From Pectobacterium peruviense (GTDB lineage Bacteria > Pseudomonadota > Gammaproteobacteria > Enterobacterales > Enterobacteriaceae), in the NCBI RefSeq assembly GCF_002847345.1, contig NZ_LXFV01000001.1, positions 551,580 to 615,579 on the forward strand: DNA of 64,000 nt. Direction: 5' to 3'. A program made the translations under genes and the position numbers. The notes beneath the pieces are model-generated. The model was not told the DNA's origin. It searched no databases and saw nothing but the letters and a program-made list of their open reading frames with translations. Of the stretch, positions 26,042 to 35,190 are shown in pieces; position 1 is the first letter of the stretch; the number at the start of each line of letters is the position of its first letter.

Positions 26042-26131
26042 TAGGGTTATCTCGTAGGATCGGGAAAAATGCCGAAAGGGTTATCCTTCTCGGTACGGGT
26101 TTTCTACTCCTCCAGCAGAGGTCGCTTTATT

Positions 26132-27940
26132 ATGTTGAAACGTTTCCTGCTGCCGCTGTCGCTCGTCAATCAGGTTGCACTATTGATGCTGCTACTCGGT
26201 TTGCTGGGTATTGCAGGTATGTCGGTTTCCAGTTGGATGTCTCAAAGCATTCAAGGGAACGCGCACGCCATTAATAAGGCGGGCTCGCTGCGTATGCAGA
26301 GCTACCGCCTGCTATCGATGGTCCCGCTCTCTGCTGAGAATGAGATTTACCTGCAAGAGCTGGAAGAAGACGAAATCAGCAGTGACTTGCAGCAGGCGGT
26401 ACGTCGAGAGGGGCTGACTGAGCAATTCGCTGCGCTGCGTGTTTTCTGGCTGGAGAATCTACAGCCGCATCTGCGACAGGCAACGCATTCTGCCGATGCC
26501 TCAGCGGATGTCGCACGCTTCGTAAAACAACTGGACGATCTGGTTTCCGCCATCGACCATAAAACCGAACAGCGATTGATGATGGTCACGCTAGTGCAGC
26601 GTATCTTCATCGGTATCATGTTCATCCTGTTGATCACGACATTTTTTTATTTGCGTCGCCGCCTGCTAACACCGTGGCGGCGTTTGGTTTCGATGGCGCA
26701 GGCTATCGGACAAGGTGATTTCACCCAGCGTGTCACCATCAACGGTCACGATGAAATGAGTAAGCTGGGACAGGTGCTGAACAGCATGTCGGACGAACTT
26801 TCCGCCATGTACCACAGTCTGGAACAGCGCGTCGCCGAGAAAACGGCCGATCTGCAACAGAAAAACGATCTGCTCTCTTTCCTTTATCGCGCCAGTCGGC
26901 GCCTGCATACTGGCGCACCGCTGTGCAGCCGACTGATGCCAATCCTGAACGAACTGCCGTCGTTGACGCCGCTTCGCAATATTCAACTGCGACTGTATGA
27001 AGACAACAATCAGGAACAGTTTCACCAGTTTAGCGATTGCAGCCAGTCACAGCCGGATCATTGCCCAGATAACAGCTGTCAGAGTTGCGGTATGCAGGTA
27101 AAACGTGAAGAACTGCCGGGTGAACCTCACTGTTGGGATCTGCATGACAAACATGGGCAATATGGCGTTGTGTTGGCCACGCTGCCGGGCAATACCGTGC
27201 TGAGCCGCGATCAAAATCAGTTACTGAATACGTTATTGGAACAGTTGACCAGCACGCTGGCGCTGGAGCGTCAATCCAACCATCAACAGCAACTGATGCT
27301 GATGGAAGAACGCGCGACGATAGCCCGTGAACTGCACGACTCTATCGCGCAGTCGCTCTCTTGCCTAAAAATTCAGGTGAGCTGCCTGCAAATGCAGGGC
27401 GGCGATTTGCCTCCCGCATCACAGCAGTTGCTAACGGAAATGCGGGAAGAGTTGAACACCGCGTATCGCCAACTGCGTGAGCTGCTGACGACCTTCCGGC
27501 TGAAACTTTCTGAATCGGGCTTACTTGCTGCACTGCGGGCATCGGTCGATGAGTTCGGCAAGCGGCTGGGATATCCCATCGAACTGCATTACCGTCTGCC
27601 ACCGCAGTCGGTATCCGCTCATCAAGGCATTCACGTTCTGCAAATTGTGCGTGAAGCGCTGAGCAATATTTATAAACACGCGCAGGCCACGCAGGTCGAT
27701 ATTACGCTGCAATTACGTCAGGGTTACATCGAGCTCAGCGTGGCCGATAACGGCATCGGTATTCCTGATGATGCCAGCCGCGCCAACCACTATGGACTTA
27801 TTATCATGCGCGACCGTGCACGGGGTTTGCACGGCGAATGCATTGTTCGACGCCGGCCGTCGGGAGGCACTGAAGTAAATGTCAGCTTCCTCTCCGAATA
27901 CCGTCACCGGCTGCCATTAACAGGAGAAACACATGATTAA
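26132..27940 (+). CDS. narX: Nitrate/nitrite sensor histidine kinase
   Basis: The 602-residue protein (E. coli NarX 598) has a first membrane helix, the periplasmic nitrate-binding P-box [13 protein letters not shown], a second helix near 155-180, a HAMP domain, a central module with a cysteine cluster (CPDNSCQSC), the H-box [17 protein letters not shown] with phosphorylated His402, and an HPK7-type ATPase with DNGIGIP. An in-frame start at 26069 gives an unlikely 21-residue extension; ATG 26132 has AGAGG upstream. It phosphorylates NarL when nitrate is present. The stop overlaps narL by eight bases. Confidence 0.96.
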   Translation: MLKRFLLPLSLVNQVALLMLLLGLLGIAGMSVSSWMSQSIQGNAHAINKAGSLRMQSYRLLSMVPLSAENEIYLQELEEDEISSDLQQAVRREGLTEQFAALRVFWLENLQPHLRQATHSADASADVARFVKQLDDLVSAIDHKTEQRLMMVTLVQRIFIGIMFILLITTFFYLRRRLLTPWRRLVSMAQAIGQGDFTQRVTINGHDEMSKLGQVLNSMSDELSAMYHSLEQRVAEKTADLQQKNDLLSFLYRASRRLHTGAPLCSRLMPILNELPSLTPLRNIQLRLYEDNNQEQFHQFSDCSQSQPDHCPDNSCQSCGMQVKREELPGEPHCWDLHDKHGQYGVVLATLPGNTVLSRDQNQLLNTLLEQLTSTLALERQSNHQQQLMLMEERATIARELHDSIAQSLSCLKIQVSCLQMQGGDLPPASQQLLTEMREELNTAYRQLRELLTTFRLKLSESGLLAALRASVDEFGKRLGYPIELHYRLPPQSVSAHQGIHVLQIVREALSNIYKHAQATQVDITLQLRQGYIELSVADNGIGIPDDASRANHYGLIIMRDRARGLHGECIVRRRPSGGTEVNVSFLSEYRHRLPLTGETHD

Positions 27941-28583
27941 CGAAGACGCCGCCACCCTACTGCTGATTGACGACCACCCCATGTTGCGCAATGGCGTTAA
28001 GCAACTCATTAGTATGGACCCAGAATTGCAGGTGGCAGGTGAAGCCAGCCACGGCGAACAGGGTGTTGAGCTTGCGGAACAACTGGATCCGGATTTGATT
28101 CTGCTCGATTTGAACATGCCTGGAATGAATGGTCTGGAAACGTTGAACCGTCTGCGGGAAAAATCGCTGTCTGGCCGCATTGTCGTCTTTAGCGTATCGA
28201 ACCATGAAGACGATGTGGTCAATGCATTAAAAAACGGTGCCGATGGTTATCTGTTGAAAGATATGGAGCCGGAAGATTTATTGGCTGCGCTGCATCAGGC
28301 CGCGTCAGGGAAAATGGTACTGAGTGAAACGCTAACACCGATTCTGGCCGCTAGCCTGCGCGAAAGCCGTCACAGCAGCGACCGAGATATTCAACAGCTC
28401 ACGCCACGCGAACGCGATATTCTGAAATTGCTGGCTCAGGGACTCTCCAATAAAGTGATTGCCCGCAAGCTCACGATTACGGAAAGTACCGTCAAGGTAC
28501 ACGTCAAACACCTGCTGAAAAAAATGAAGCTAAAATCACGGGTTGAAGCGGCCGTTTGGGTATTGCAAGAAAAAGTCATTTAA
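27933..28583 (+). CDS. narL: Nitrate response regulator
   Basis: The 216-residue protein has a receiver domain with the acid pair DD (13-14), phospho-acceptor Asp59 ([10 protein letters not shown]) and a later lysine, then a LuxR-type helix-turn-helix [25 protein letters not shown]. It matches E. coli NarL over its whole length. When phosphorylated by NarX it activates narK and narGHJI. It is translationally coupled to narX. Confidence 0.97.
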   Translation: MINEDAATLLLIDDHPMLRNGVKQLISMDPELQVAGEASHGEQGVELAEQLDPDLILLDLNMPGMNGLETLNRLREKSLSGRIVVFSVSNHEDDVVNALKNGADGYLLKDMEPEDLLAALHQAASGKMVLSETLTPILAASLRESRHSSDRDIQQLTPRERDILKLLAQGLSNKVIARKLTITESTVKVHVKHLLKKMKLKSRVEAAVWVLQEKVI

Positions 28584-28655
28584 TCAAACGGTAATAATAA
28601 GCAGCTATGATCAGCGGTACGGATAAGGCGCTCAGGCGCCCTTCCTATCGAGATT

Positions 28656-28675
28656 ATCCTCGCGTGAGCGAGGAT
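28656..28675 (+). terminator. Hairpin after narL
   Basis: A perfect 8-bp stem ATCCTCGC/GCGAGGAT with loop GTGA is followed by a second small stem TTGGTG/CACCAA. There is no T-run, so it may be an mRNA-stabilising structure or weak terminator for narXL. Confidence 0.45.
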
Positions 28676-28845
28676 GCCGCAGCAATTGGTGGAAATGCCA
28701 CCAACCCCTTCCTCAAAGTAAACGGCTGCTAAACAGCATCGGCATTTATAGCCATTATCCTAATTAATGTGACGTTGCTCTCGTCTAAACTAGTTCGTAA
28801 TCGCATTTTTCGGCTTTTACACCGAGTTTAACGTTGAGGAACAAC

Positions 28846-30120
28846 ATGAAGAAGGTCAGTAAAGAGCGATTTATCGGCCTGGAGTGGCTACGATTTTTGC
28901 TCGGCTGTTATGTGATGATTTATCACACGGTCCACATTTACCCCCAGCGTGAGCGCATTCCGTTCTTGAGTGAACTCACCAGCATGGGATTCTTCGCGAC
29001 CAGCACGTTCTTTGTCCTGTCTGGCTTTTTGCTTGCACACGTGTACATTAAGGACGGACGTCTGCGTGAGCCTGTTCGCCAATTCTGGGCCAAACGCTTC
29101 TTTAATCTTTACCCTATCCACATCATTGCCCTGCTGTCTTCGATTGCTGTTGTCACGCTGATGCAGTGGCTGGCCGTGCCGCCGGAAGGACAAGTCGCCA
29201 GCGCCCGTTTCGTCATTTATGACACCAACGACCCCGCTGCCGATCCTGAAACGCTGCGCCATTACATGACGAATGCACAGTTGGCGTTCAACGGGTTATT
29301 GCAGGTACTGATGTTGCAGGCATGGAATCCTTACTTCCTGACCTTCAATGCCCCGTTATGGTCGCTTTCTACGCTGTTCTTTTTCTATCTGGCGTTTCCG
29401 CTGTTAGCCCCGCGTCTGTTGAACAGCCGCCATCCGTGGTTGTGGATGGGGATCGTCTGCCTGCTGTATCTGCTGCCACCGATTTGGGTTATTTGGCAGC
29501 AGCAGTTCGGCATGCCGTATACAGGACTGTTGCAACGTGGACCGATCTTCCGTTTGCCGGAATTTCTGGCTGGGATTTTGGGCTATGCACTGTTCCGTCA
29601 TTATCGCCAGAAAGATCGCTCACCGCTGAGCAAAGGCCAGCGTTACGGCGTCGCCTTCTTCATCGGTGTGAATTTCCTTGTCGCCACCTGGCTGTTCACT
29701 AAAGGCGAAGCCTATTGGTACTTCCTGCTGCACAACGGTTTGATGCTGCCAGCTCAGGTCGGCTTGGTTTGTCTGAGTGCGCTGGCGCGTGAACCTAACA
29801 GCGAATGGCTGCGGCATTGGTCGCCGCGGCTGGGTGCTGCATCGCTCTCCATCTTTGCGCTGCATGTTCCGCTGTTTAATCTGTTCCGCACCTTGGAACA
29901 ACTGGTGCGCGGTAATCCGATGACCTGCTTCAGCGATTGGGATCAATGTATTGCCGCTGCGGGTCAGGTGCAGTTGTCCATGACGGGCTACATCATTTTC
30001 CTGCTCAGCACTGTGACGCTATGCGTTCTCTTCCAGGAACGGATCGTGTTCCGCGTAAGGACGTTCCTGACCTCGCGCTTCCTTAGCAACAACACATCGC
30101 GCACGCAGCGCACCGCGTAG
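28846..30120 (+). CDS. Acyltransferase 3 family membrane protein (OafA/YrhL type)
   Basis: The 424-residue protein has about ten membrane segments. The N-terminal MKKVSKERFIGLEWLRFLLGCYVMIYHTVH holds the conserved Arg and His of the acyltransferase 3 family, and FVLSGFLLAHVY and KRFFNLYPIHIIAL follow in the usual order. Such enzymes move acyl groups, often acetyl, onto sugars of O-antigen, succinoglycan or peptidoglycan. ATG 28846 is chosen over an upstream TTG at 28834 because GAGGA lies just before it. It stands alone between narL and the DUF481 gene; the target is unknown. Confidence 0.85.
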   Translation: MKKVSKERFIGLEWLRFLLGCYVMIYHTVHIYPQRERIPFLSELTSMGFFATSTFFVLSGFLLAHVYIKDGRLREPVRQFWAKRFFNLYPIHIIALLSSIAVVTLMQWLAVPPEGQVASARFVIYDTNDPAADPETLRHYMTNAQLAFNGLLQVLMLQAWNPYFLTFNAPLWSLSTLFFFYLAFPLLAPRLLNSRHPWLWMGIVCLLYLLPPIWVIWQQQFGMPYTGLLQRGPIFRLPEFLAGILGYALFRHYRQKDRSPLSKGQRYGVAFFIGVNFLVATWLFTKGEAYWYFLLHNGLMLPAQVGLVCLSALAREPNSEWLRHWSPRLGAASLSIFALHVPLFNLFRTLEQLVRGNPMTCFSDWDQCIAAAGQVQLSMTGYIIFLLSTVTLCVLFQERIVFRVRTFLTSRFLSNNTSRTQRTA

Positions 30121-30139
30121 CGCTATAACGGCACTCGAT

Positions 30140-30169
30140 TCTCTGGCCTGAAACAGACTGGGCCAGAGA
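30140..30169 (+). terminator. Hairpin after the acyltransferase gene
   Basis: A 9-bp perfect stem TCTCTGGCC/GGCCAGAGA with a 12-base loop. No T-run. The rest of 30170-30419 is AT-rich and presumably holds the DUF481 gene promoter. Confidence 0.5.
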
Positions 30170-30419
30170 TTCACCACCCCAGATCGGCATCCCCCTCTAC
30201 CGCTAGAAATGTGACAGATATCGCGTTATAGCGGTTAATCATCAATAGCAACTTTTATAACTATTTACATTCTAATCAATTATTGTTTTCGGGTAGAGCA
30301 TCACCCCGATTCCTGTTAATGTTTGCCGTTCCGGGCTAAACCGGTTCGTTTTTATCGGCTGTACGTCTTTGTCTCTGACGGACGTCTTACTACATGTCAC
30401 CACGGTTTATTTGGCAATA

Positions 30420-31460
30420 ATGACACTATCCAAACACGCAATCTCTTCCCTCAGCTTGGTCATCGCCCTCTCCGCAGGCATTACACAAAGCCGCGCTGAC
30501 ACCATTTGGCTGAACAATGGCGACAAGGTCACAGGGAAAATCACGCTGCTTGACGGCGGAAAACTCTTTATCAACACCGACTATGCAGGCTCCATCTCTG
30601 TAGCCTGGGATAAGGTGAAAACCTTTGAAAGCGATCATGGCCTGGTGATTCAGGGTGAACGCTACGAGAAAGGCGTACTGTACCCGGCGGTGAAGGCAGG
30701 TGAAAACCGCGCTGTCGTCGCGACCCCGTCGCTTTCTAACGAAGCAGCAGGTCCGCAAACATTGCCACTTTCCGAAATCACCTCCATCGTGGCGCAGAAG
30801 CCGCTGGTGACCGATTTATCCTGGAAAGGCAACATTGACGCAGGCATGTCGCATAAGAAAAGTTCGACAGAAACCGACAACTACGATGTGACGCTAAACA
30901 CCAAAGCGCGTCACGATACGTGGCGACACAACCTTGATGCCAGCTACCATTTGGCAAAAGAGGATAAAGTCGAGAGCACCAAGAATGCGGCTGGCGAATA
31001 TGCGCTGGATAAATTCGTGGATGAAAACTGGTTCTGGCAGGGTCGTTATCAGTACAAACGCGACTGGATTGAAAGCATTAAAATCAACCGTTCTTTCGGT
31101 CTTGGTCCCGGTTATCAGTTCTGGGATAACGATTTAGGCGCATTCTCACTGACATCGCTGGTCAACTCCCAAACCTTCGTGTACCGCGATCAGGGCGATG
31201 ATGATTTCTACTCTGGTGCGATAAAGTGGGCGTACAACCGCTATCTATTCAGCAAATCAGTTGAAGCCTTCACCAACGGTGAATTCGGGCGTTCATTTGA
31301 TGGCACCGCGCCAATCTATCTGAAAGCGGATGCAGGGTTGCGCTTCAAGCTGACCGACTGGTCTTCTATGACCATGAAAGTGTCACGTACCCGTATCGAA
31401 AGTAATCAGGGGAATGTTGACGACACGCTGTACACCATGGGTGTTGGTGTCGGCTGGTAA
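30420..31460 (+). CDS. DUF481 family outer-membrane-like protein (YdiY-like)
   Basis: The 346-residue protein starts with a signal peptide (KHAISSLSLVIALSAGITQSRA, then DTIWLNNG). It has the DUF481 opening DTIWLNNGDKVTGKITLLDGGKLFINTDYAGSI in shorter repeated form, then alternating strands rich in Trp and Tyr ending in a terminal Trp (VGVGW). That ending fits an outer-membrane beta-barrel. ATG 30420 is chosen because it places the signal peptide at the very start; the ribosome site is weak. The function of this family is unknown, though YdiY is acid-induced in E. coli. Confidence 0.8.
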   Translation: MTLSKHAISSLSLVIALSAGITQSRADTIWLNNGDKVTGKITLLDGGKLFINTDYAGSISVAWDKVKTFESDHGLVIQGERYEKGVLYPAVKAGENRAVVATPSLSNEAAGPQTLPLSEITSIVAQKPLVTDLSWKGNIDAGMSHKKSSTETDNYDVTLNTKARHDTWRHNLDASYHLAKEDKVESTKNAAGEYALDKFVDENWFWQGRYQYKRDWIESIKINRSFGLGPGYQFWDNDLGAFSLTSLVNSQTFVYRDQGDDDFYSGAIKWAYNRYLFSKSVEAFTNGEFGRSFDGTAPIYLKADAGLRFKLTDWSSMTMKVSRTRIESNQGNVDDTLYTMGVGVGW

Positions 31461-31483
31461 TACCATCGTTTCACTGTGTCTCA

Positions 31484-31511
31484 AGGTGAACGGCGATCTT
31501 GCTGTTCACCT
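31484..31511. terminator. Convergent hairpin between DUF481 gene and chaC
   Basis: AGGTGAAC/GTTCACCT, an 8-bp perfect stem with a 12-base loop, lies between two converging genes. No strong T-run. Confidence 0.5.
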
Positions 31512-31534
31512 CAAATCTCACGCTCGCCGCGTCG

Positions 31535-32221
31535 TTATTGTCCGCCCCCTGCTGCCGCAGGACAAGACTGTTGCAAGGTACGCACTCGTTGCGCCAATTC
31601 GCTCACGCTTTCATCTTCCGTTCCGTGATTCTTCAGCTCTTGCTCTAACGCAAACAGATATTGCGCATTGGTGCCGAGTGGACCGCTTGCACGGGCAATC
31701 AGCGGTGCAACACTCTGAATACAGGTATCATTTTCGTTTAGGGGATGTTCAGGCTCAGAAACAAACACCAGCGCCGTCAGCGGTGCGCCGTTCTTGCGAT
31801 GCAGTTCGCACCAGAGCGGACGATAGCAGCCCGTCAGCATTTCACGCTTCCACAGCAGCTCCAAATCTTCACGCAGTGAGGTCTCCGGCAGTCGAAAAGC
31901 CAAGCCCGTTGTTTGTCCACCGGGTTGCAGCGCCAGCATCCGCCCCGGCTGTGTTACCGTTCCGCGGCCAATGGTGAGGCGCAGGCAGAAAGCACGCTTC
32001 CACCCCGCCAGCGTTGCCAGACAGATTTCTTCGGCATCAAAAACCGGGTTCCACATGAGTGAACCGTAGCCAAATACCCAAACAGGACAGCTATTGGGCC
32101 GTAGCGCCAGCATCCTGTCCAACGAATCAGCCCGCTGTTGCGGCGTGAGCAGTAAGGTTTCTTCAATACACCCAAAAGACGTTCTACAATCTGCTTTCTG
32201 CAAAAAATCGCGTGTTAACAC
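31535..32221 (-). CDS. chaC: Glutathione-specific gamma-glutamylcyclotransferase
   Basis: The 228-residue protein matches E. coli ChaC along its length, starting with TRDFLQKADC. It has the gamma-glutamylcyclotransferase motif VFGYGSLMWNP, the GRGT and PGRMLAL blocks, WKREMLTGCY and SGPLGTNAQYLF. It cleaves glutathione to 5-oxoproline and Cys-Gly in the cytoplasm. The start is GTG with a strong GGAGGTGGG upstream. In E. coli it lies beside chaA and chaB; here chaB is not seen and a siderophore gene lies between chaC and chaA. Confidence 0.94.
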   Translation of the reverse strand: MLTRDFLQKADCRTSFGCIEETLLLTPQQRADSLDRMLALRPNSCPVWVFGYGSLMWNPVFDAEEICLATLAGWKRAFCLRLTIGRGTVTQPGRMLALQPGGQTTGLAFRLPETSLREDLELLWKREMLTGCYRPLWCELHRKNGAPLTALVFVSEPEHPLNENDTCIQSVAPLIARASGPLGTNAQYLFALEQELKNHGTEDESVSELAQRVRTLQQSCPAAAGGGQ

Positions 32222-32428
32222 TACTACCCACCTCCAACCTTACTCTTTTTCTGCTCGTCAGATCGGCTCTCGCCCTGCGTTTAAAAACCTAATTGCTTCA
32301 TCTGCTTAATTTTACAACACCATAGAACTTGAGGTTATTCATTTATGGCTTTGGGATCAAGTTTGATACTGGTCACAAAACCTGAAAAAGTTCGTGATAA
32401 TGTTTCATTCATACATGATGCAGCGTTA

Positions 32429-32553
<125 letters not shown>

Positions 32554-32723
32554 ATCAACTTAATCGGCAACTCATCGCTGGACTTGACGCTTTCCTGACA
32601 CAAACCTCATTTTTGTGACGTCAGGAACCTGCAGCAAGCCATTCGTTTAATGCAAAAGCGCTAGCCGCGTATTTATTTCGAGAAAAATGTATTTGTTTCG
32701 GGAAAAATAACAACAAAGGCACG

Positions 32724-32742
32724 AAATGATAATAGTTATCAT
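32724..32742. promoter_or_regulatory. Fur box
   Basis: The 17-bp inverted repeat ATGATAATAGTTATCAT, in a 19-base window starting AA, is close to the Fur consensus of GATAAT units. A further TTATTATCATCA follows. It lies about 55 bases before the siderophore-interacting protein gene, so iron repression is expected. Confidence 0.85.
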
Positions 32743-32793
32743 CTCGTGTTATTATCATCACTACACTGGAATTGATTACCACGGAGACACTGA

Positions 32794-33597
32794 ATGGCAA
32801 CGCCGCGTCAGCCTGTTTTAGTTCAGGTTAAACAGATCCACGATATTTCCCCTCATTTACGCTGCATTACTTTTCATCATGACGCGTTGCGCGATTACCC
32901 AACCGAGCGATATGGCGCACATATCAAACTCTTTCTGCCTCAGGTTGGACAGCAAAAACCGGTTCTACCTACCATCGGTGAGCGCGGCCCGATCTGGCCA
33001 GAAGGCGAATCTCGCCCCATCGTTCGCACCTATAGCGTTCGCGCATTGCGCCCTGAGGATGCTGAACTGGATATGGTTTTCGCGCTGCATGAACACGCAG
33101 GGCCTGCGGTCAATTTTGCTCGTCAGGCCAAGCCCGGCGACTGGGTGGGTATTTCGCAGCCCGGTGGCCCACTCCCGATGCTGCCACCCGCGGCAGCTTA
33201 TTATCTGGCTGCCGACCCATCATCGCTTCCTGCGCTGATGGCGCTGCTCGAGAATTTGCCTGACGACGCCCAAGGGCATGCCGTAATTCGTGTCGACAGT
33301 GAAGCGGATAAACTCAGCATCGTGAAACCCTCACAGCTTCAGTTGCATTGGATCATTGGCGGGACAGACGCGACCGACACGCTGTTGGAGCATTTCCAGG
33401 CACTTCCTGTGGCTGATAATGCATTTTACTGGTTAGCCGGTGAAGATCGCATCGTGGTTCAGCTTCGTCGCCATGTGCGTCGCGAACGCGGGTGTGAGCG
33501 AAATCAGATGTACGCCGTGCCTTATTGGCGAGAAGGGTTAAATGAAGAGAATTATCATCATAAACGCCACGATATCATGGACAATCTTGACGAATAA
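32794..33597 (+). CDS. Siderophore-interacting protein, NAD(P)H-dependent ferric-siderophore reductase
   Basis: The 267-residue protein belongs to the ViuB/YqjH (SIP) family. The N-terminal FAD-binding barrel contains RPIVRTYSVRAL (the RxYT-like flavin motif) and GDWVGISQPGG; the C-terminal half has the SIP domain with YYLAADPSSLPALMALLENLP, WLAGEDRIVVQLRRHVRRE and YWREGLNEE. It releases iron in the cytoplasm by reducing ferric siderophores. CGGAG precedes the ATG. A Fur box lies upstream. No siderophore synthesis or uptake genes are adjacent. Confidence 0.92.
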   Translation: MATPRQPVLVQVKQIHDISPHLRCITFHHDALRDYPTERYGAHIKLFLPQVGQQKPVLPTIGERGPIWPEGESRPIVRTYSVRALRPEDAELDMVFALHEHAGPAVNFARQAKPGDWVGISQPGGPLPMLPPAAAYYLAADPSSLPALMALLENLPDDAQGHAVIRVDSEADKLSIVKPSQLQLHWIIGGTDATDTLLEHFQALPVADNAFYWLAGEDRIVVQLRRHVRRERGCERNQMYAVPYWREGLNEENYHHKRHDIMDNLDE

Positions 33598-33628
33598 CCA
33601 CAAAAAACATATTTGATATTATCATGAT

Positions 33629-33657
33629 AGGGAGAAGATACGCAGATTCTCCCTTTT
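33629..33657 (+). terminator. Terminator of the siderophore-interacting protein gene
   Basis: AGGGAGAA/TTCTCCCT, a perfect 8-bp stem with a 10-base loop, is followed by a T-run. Confidence 0.85.
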
Positions 33658-33832
33658 CATTTAAATTTCAATTCAAAGCGTAAAAATCCGTAAAATTTCC
33701 CGCATACACACGACAATCTGTTATCATATTGTTCGTTTTATTACGTTATAACTACTTTTTAGTAACCTTTCGCGGTTTATTATTGTGTTACAGCCATGAA
33801 TAAATGGTTTTATACTTTTAATAAATTGCTTT

Positions 33833-33886
33833 ATGCCCTAAATAATTCGAGTTGCCAGTACGCTGACTTGGAGTATGACGGGGATA
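33833..33886. repeat. Internally deleted ERIC remnant (54 bp)
   Basis: Both ERIC ends are present (ATGCCCTAAATAATTCGAG and CTTGGAGTATGACGGGGATAT) but the central 70 or so bases are gone. It lies 40 bases upstream of chaA, so it is inside its likely leader or promoter. Confidence 0.75.
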
Positions 33887-33926
33887 TTTTGCCGCATCAT
33901 TCCTCTGGATAAGGAGAACTCCCGCA

Positions 33927-35027
33927 ATGAAGTCTCATGCTGAGGTGGTCAAAACTCGCCATCATGAATACTCACTCGTTTTTCCTGTTATTGCGCTTGC
34001 CATACTCTACGTGTGGGGCAGTTCACAAGATTTTGTCGCCATTCTCGGCATTAACGCCCTCGCGCTAGCCGGAATACTTTTCAGCGCATTTAGCGTGGTA
34101 CGTCACGCCGACGTGCTTGCACACCGCTTGGGTGAACCCTACGGTTCGCTGATCCTCAGCTTGTCCGTCGTCATTCTTGAAGTCAGCCTGATTTCAGCGC
34201 TGATGGCTACCGGTGACGCAGGCCCAGATCTGATGCGTGACACCCTCTATTCTATTATCGTCATTGTCACTGGCGGCTTAGTGGGCTTTGCCCTCTTGCT
34301 CGGCGGCCGTAAGTTCGCCACGCAGTACGTCAACCTCAGTGGTATCAAACAGTATCTGATGGCGATCTTCCCATTGGCCGTGATTGTGCTGGTTTTCCCC
34401 AGCGCTTTGCCCGATGGTAACTTCAGCGTAACGCAGTCCCTGATTATTGCCGCGATTTCTGCGGCGATGTACGGCGTTTTTCTGTTGATTCAAACGCGTA
34501 CGCACCAAAGCCTGTTTGTGTATGAGCATGAAGACGAAGGTGACGGCGACGATCCACATCATGGTAAACCGTCCGCACACAGCTCACTGTGGCACACTGG
34601 CTGGCTGCTGGTTCACCTGATTGCCGTTATTGCGGTAACCAAGATGAATTCCATGCCGTTGGAAACGCTGCTGACCGAAATGAACGCGCCGACGCAGTTT
34701 ACGGGCTTCCTGGTCGCACTGTTAATCCTCTCTCCTGAAGGGCTGGGAGCGATCCGCGCCGTCCTGAAAAATCAGGTACAGCGCGCGATGAACCTGTTTT
34801 TCGGTTCCGTACTCGCGACGATTTCCCTGACAGTTCCTACCGTCACGATCATCGCCATGATTACTGGCCGCTCGCTGAACTTCGGTCTGGATATGCCGCA
34901 TATCGTCGTGATGCTGTCTGTGCTGGTGCTATGCCACATTACGTTCTCCACGGGTAGAACCAATGTGTTGAGCGGTAGCGCACACTTGGCGCTTTTTGCC
35001 GCCTATTTGATCACCATCACGCTGTAA
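33927..35027 (+). CDS. chaA: Calcium/proton (sodium/potassium-proton) antiporter
   Basis: The 366-residue protein has about eleven membrane segments and the two acidic alpha-repeat motifs of the cation/H+ exchanger family: SLSVVILEVSLISALMATGD and ILSPEGLGAIRAVLKNQVQRA. A cytoplasmic acidic loop (EHEDEGDGDDPHH) sits between the halves. It matches E. coli ChaA. It exports Ca2+, Na+ or K+ in exchange for protons. AAGGAGAA precedes the ATG. Its start region carries a deleted ERIC copy. Confidence 0.94.
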   Translation: MKSHAEVVKTRHHEYSLVFPVIALAILYVWGSSQDFVAILGINALALAGILFSAFSVVRHADVLAHRLGEPYGSLILSLSVVILEVSLISALMATGDAGPDLMRDTLYSIIVIVTGGLVGFALLLGGRKFATQYVNLSGIKQYLMAIFPLAVIVLVFPSALPDGNFSVTQSLIIAAISAAMYGVFLLIQTRTHQSLFVYEHEDEGDGDDPHHGKPSAHSSLWHTGWLLVHLIAVIAVTKMNSMPLETLLTEMNAPTQFTGFLVALLILSPEGLGAIRAVLKNQVQRAMNLFFGSVLATISLTVPTVTIIAMITGRSLNFGLDMPHIVVMLSVLVLCHITFSTGRTNVLSGSAHLALFAAYLITITL

Positions 35028-35034
35028 CCCCTCT

Positions 35035-35060
35035 GCCGACGCGGTTTTCACCGCGTCGGC
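35035..35060 (+). terminator. Hairpin after chaA
   Basis: GCCGACGCGG/CCGCGTCGGC, a perfect 10-bp GC-rich stem with loop TTTTCA, begins eight bases after the chaA stop. No T-run. Confidence 0.6.
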
Positions 35061-35190
35061 CCCGCCAAATCTTACTTCTCTTGATGTATATCTGGATCTT
35101 CTGAGCGCGTCCGGCGTATCGTAAGGCTGTCGTCGACGGACCGGCAGGCCCGCCATGTTGATTTACTTCCTTACTTTGGTTTCTGCTTAG

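Larger units (their letters stand above)
25795..26131. promoter_or_regulatory. narK-narX divergent promoter region
   Basis: The 337 bases hold no gene apart from poor frames. The FNR box lies near narK and a NarL-type 7-2-7 site near narX; both are listed separately. Confidence 0.7.
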
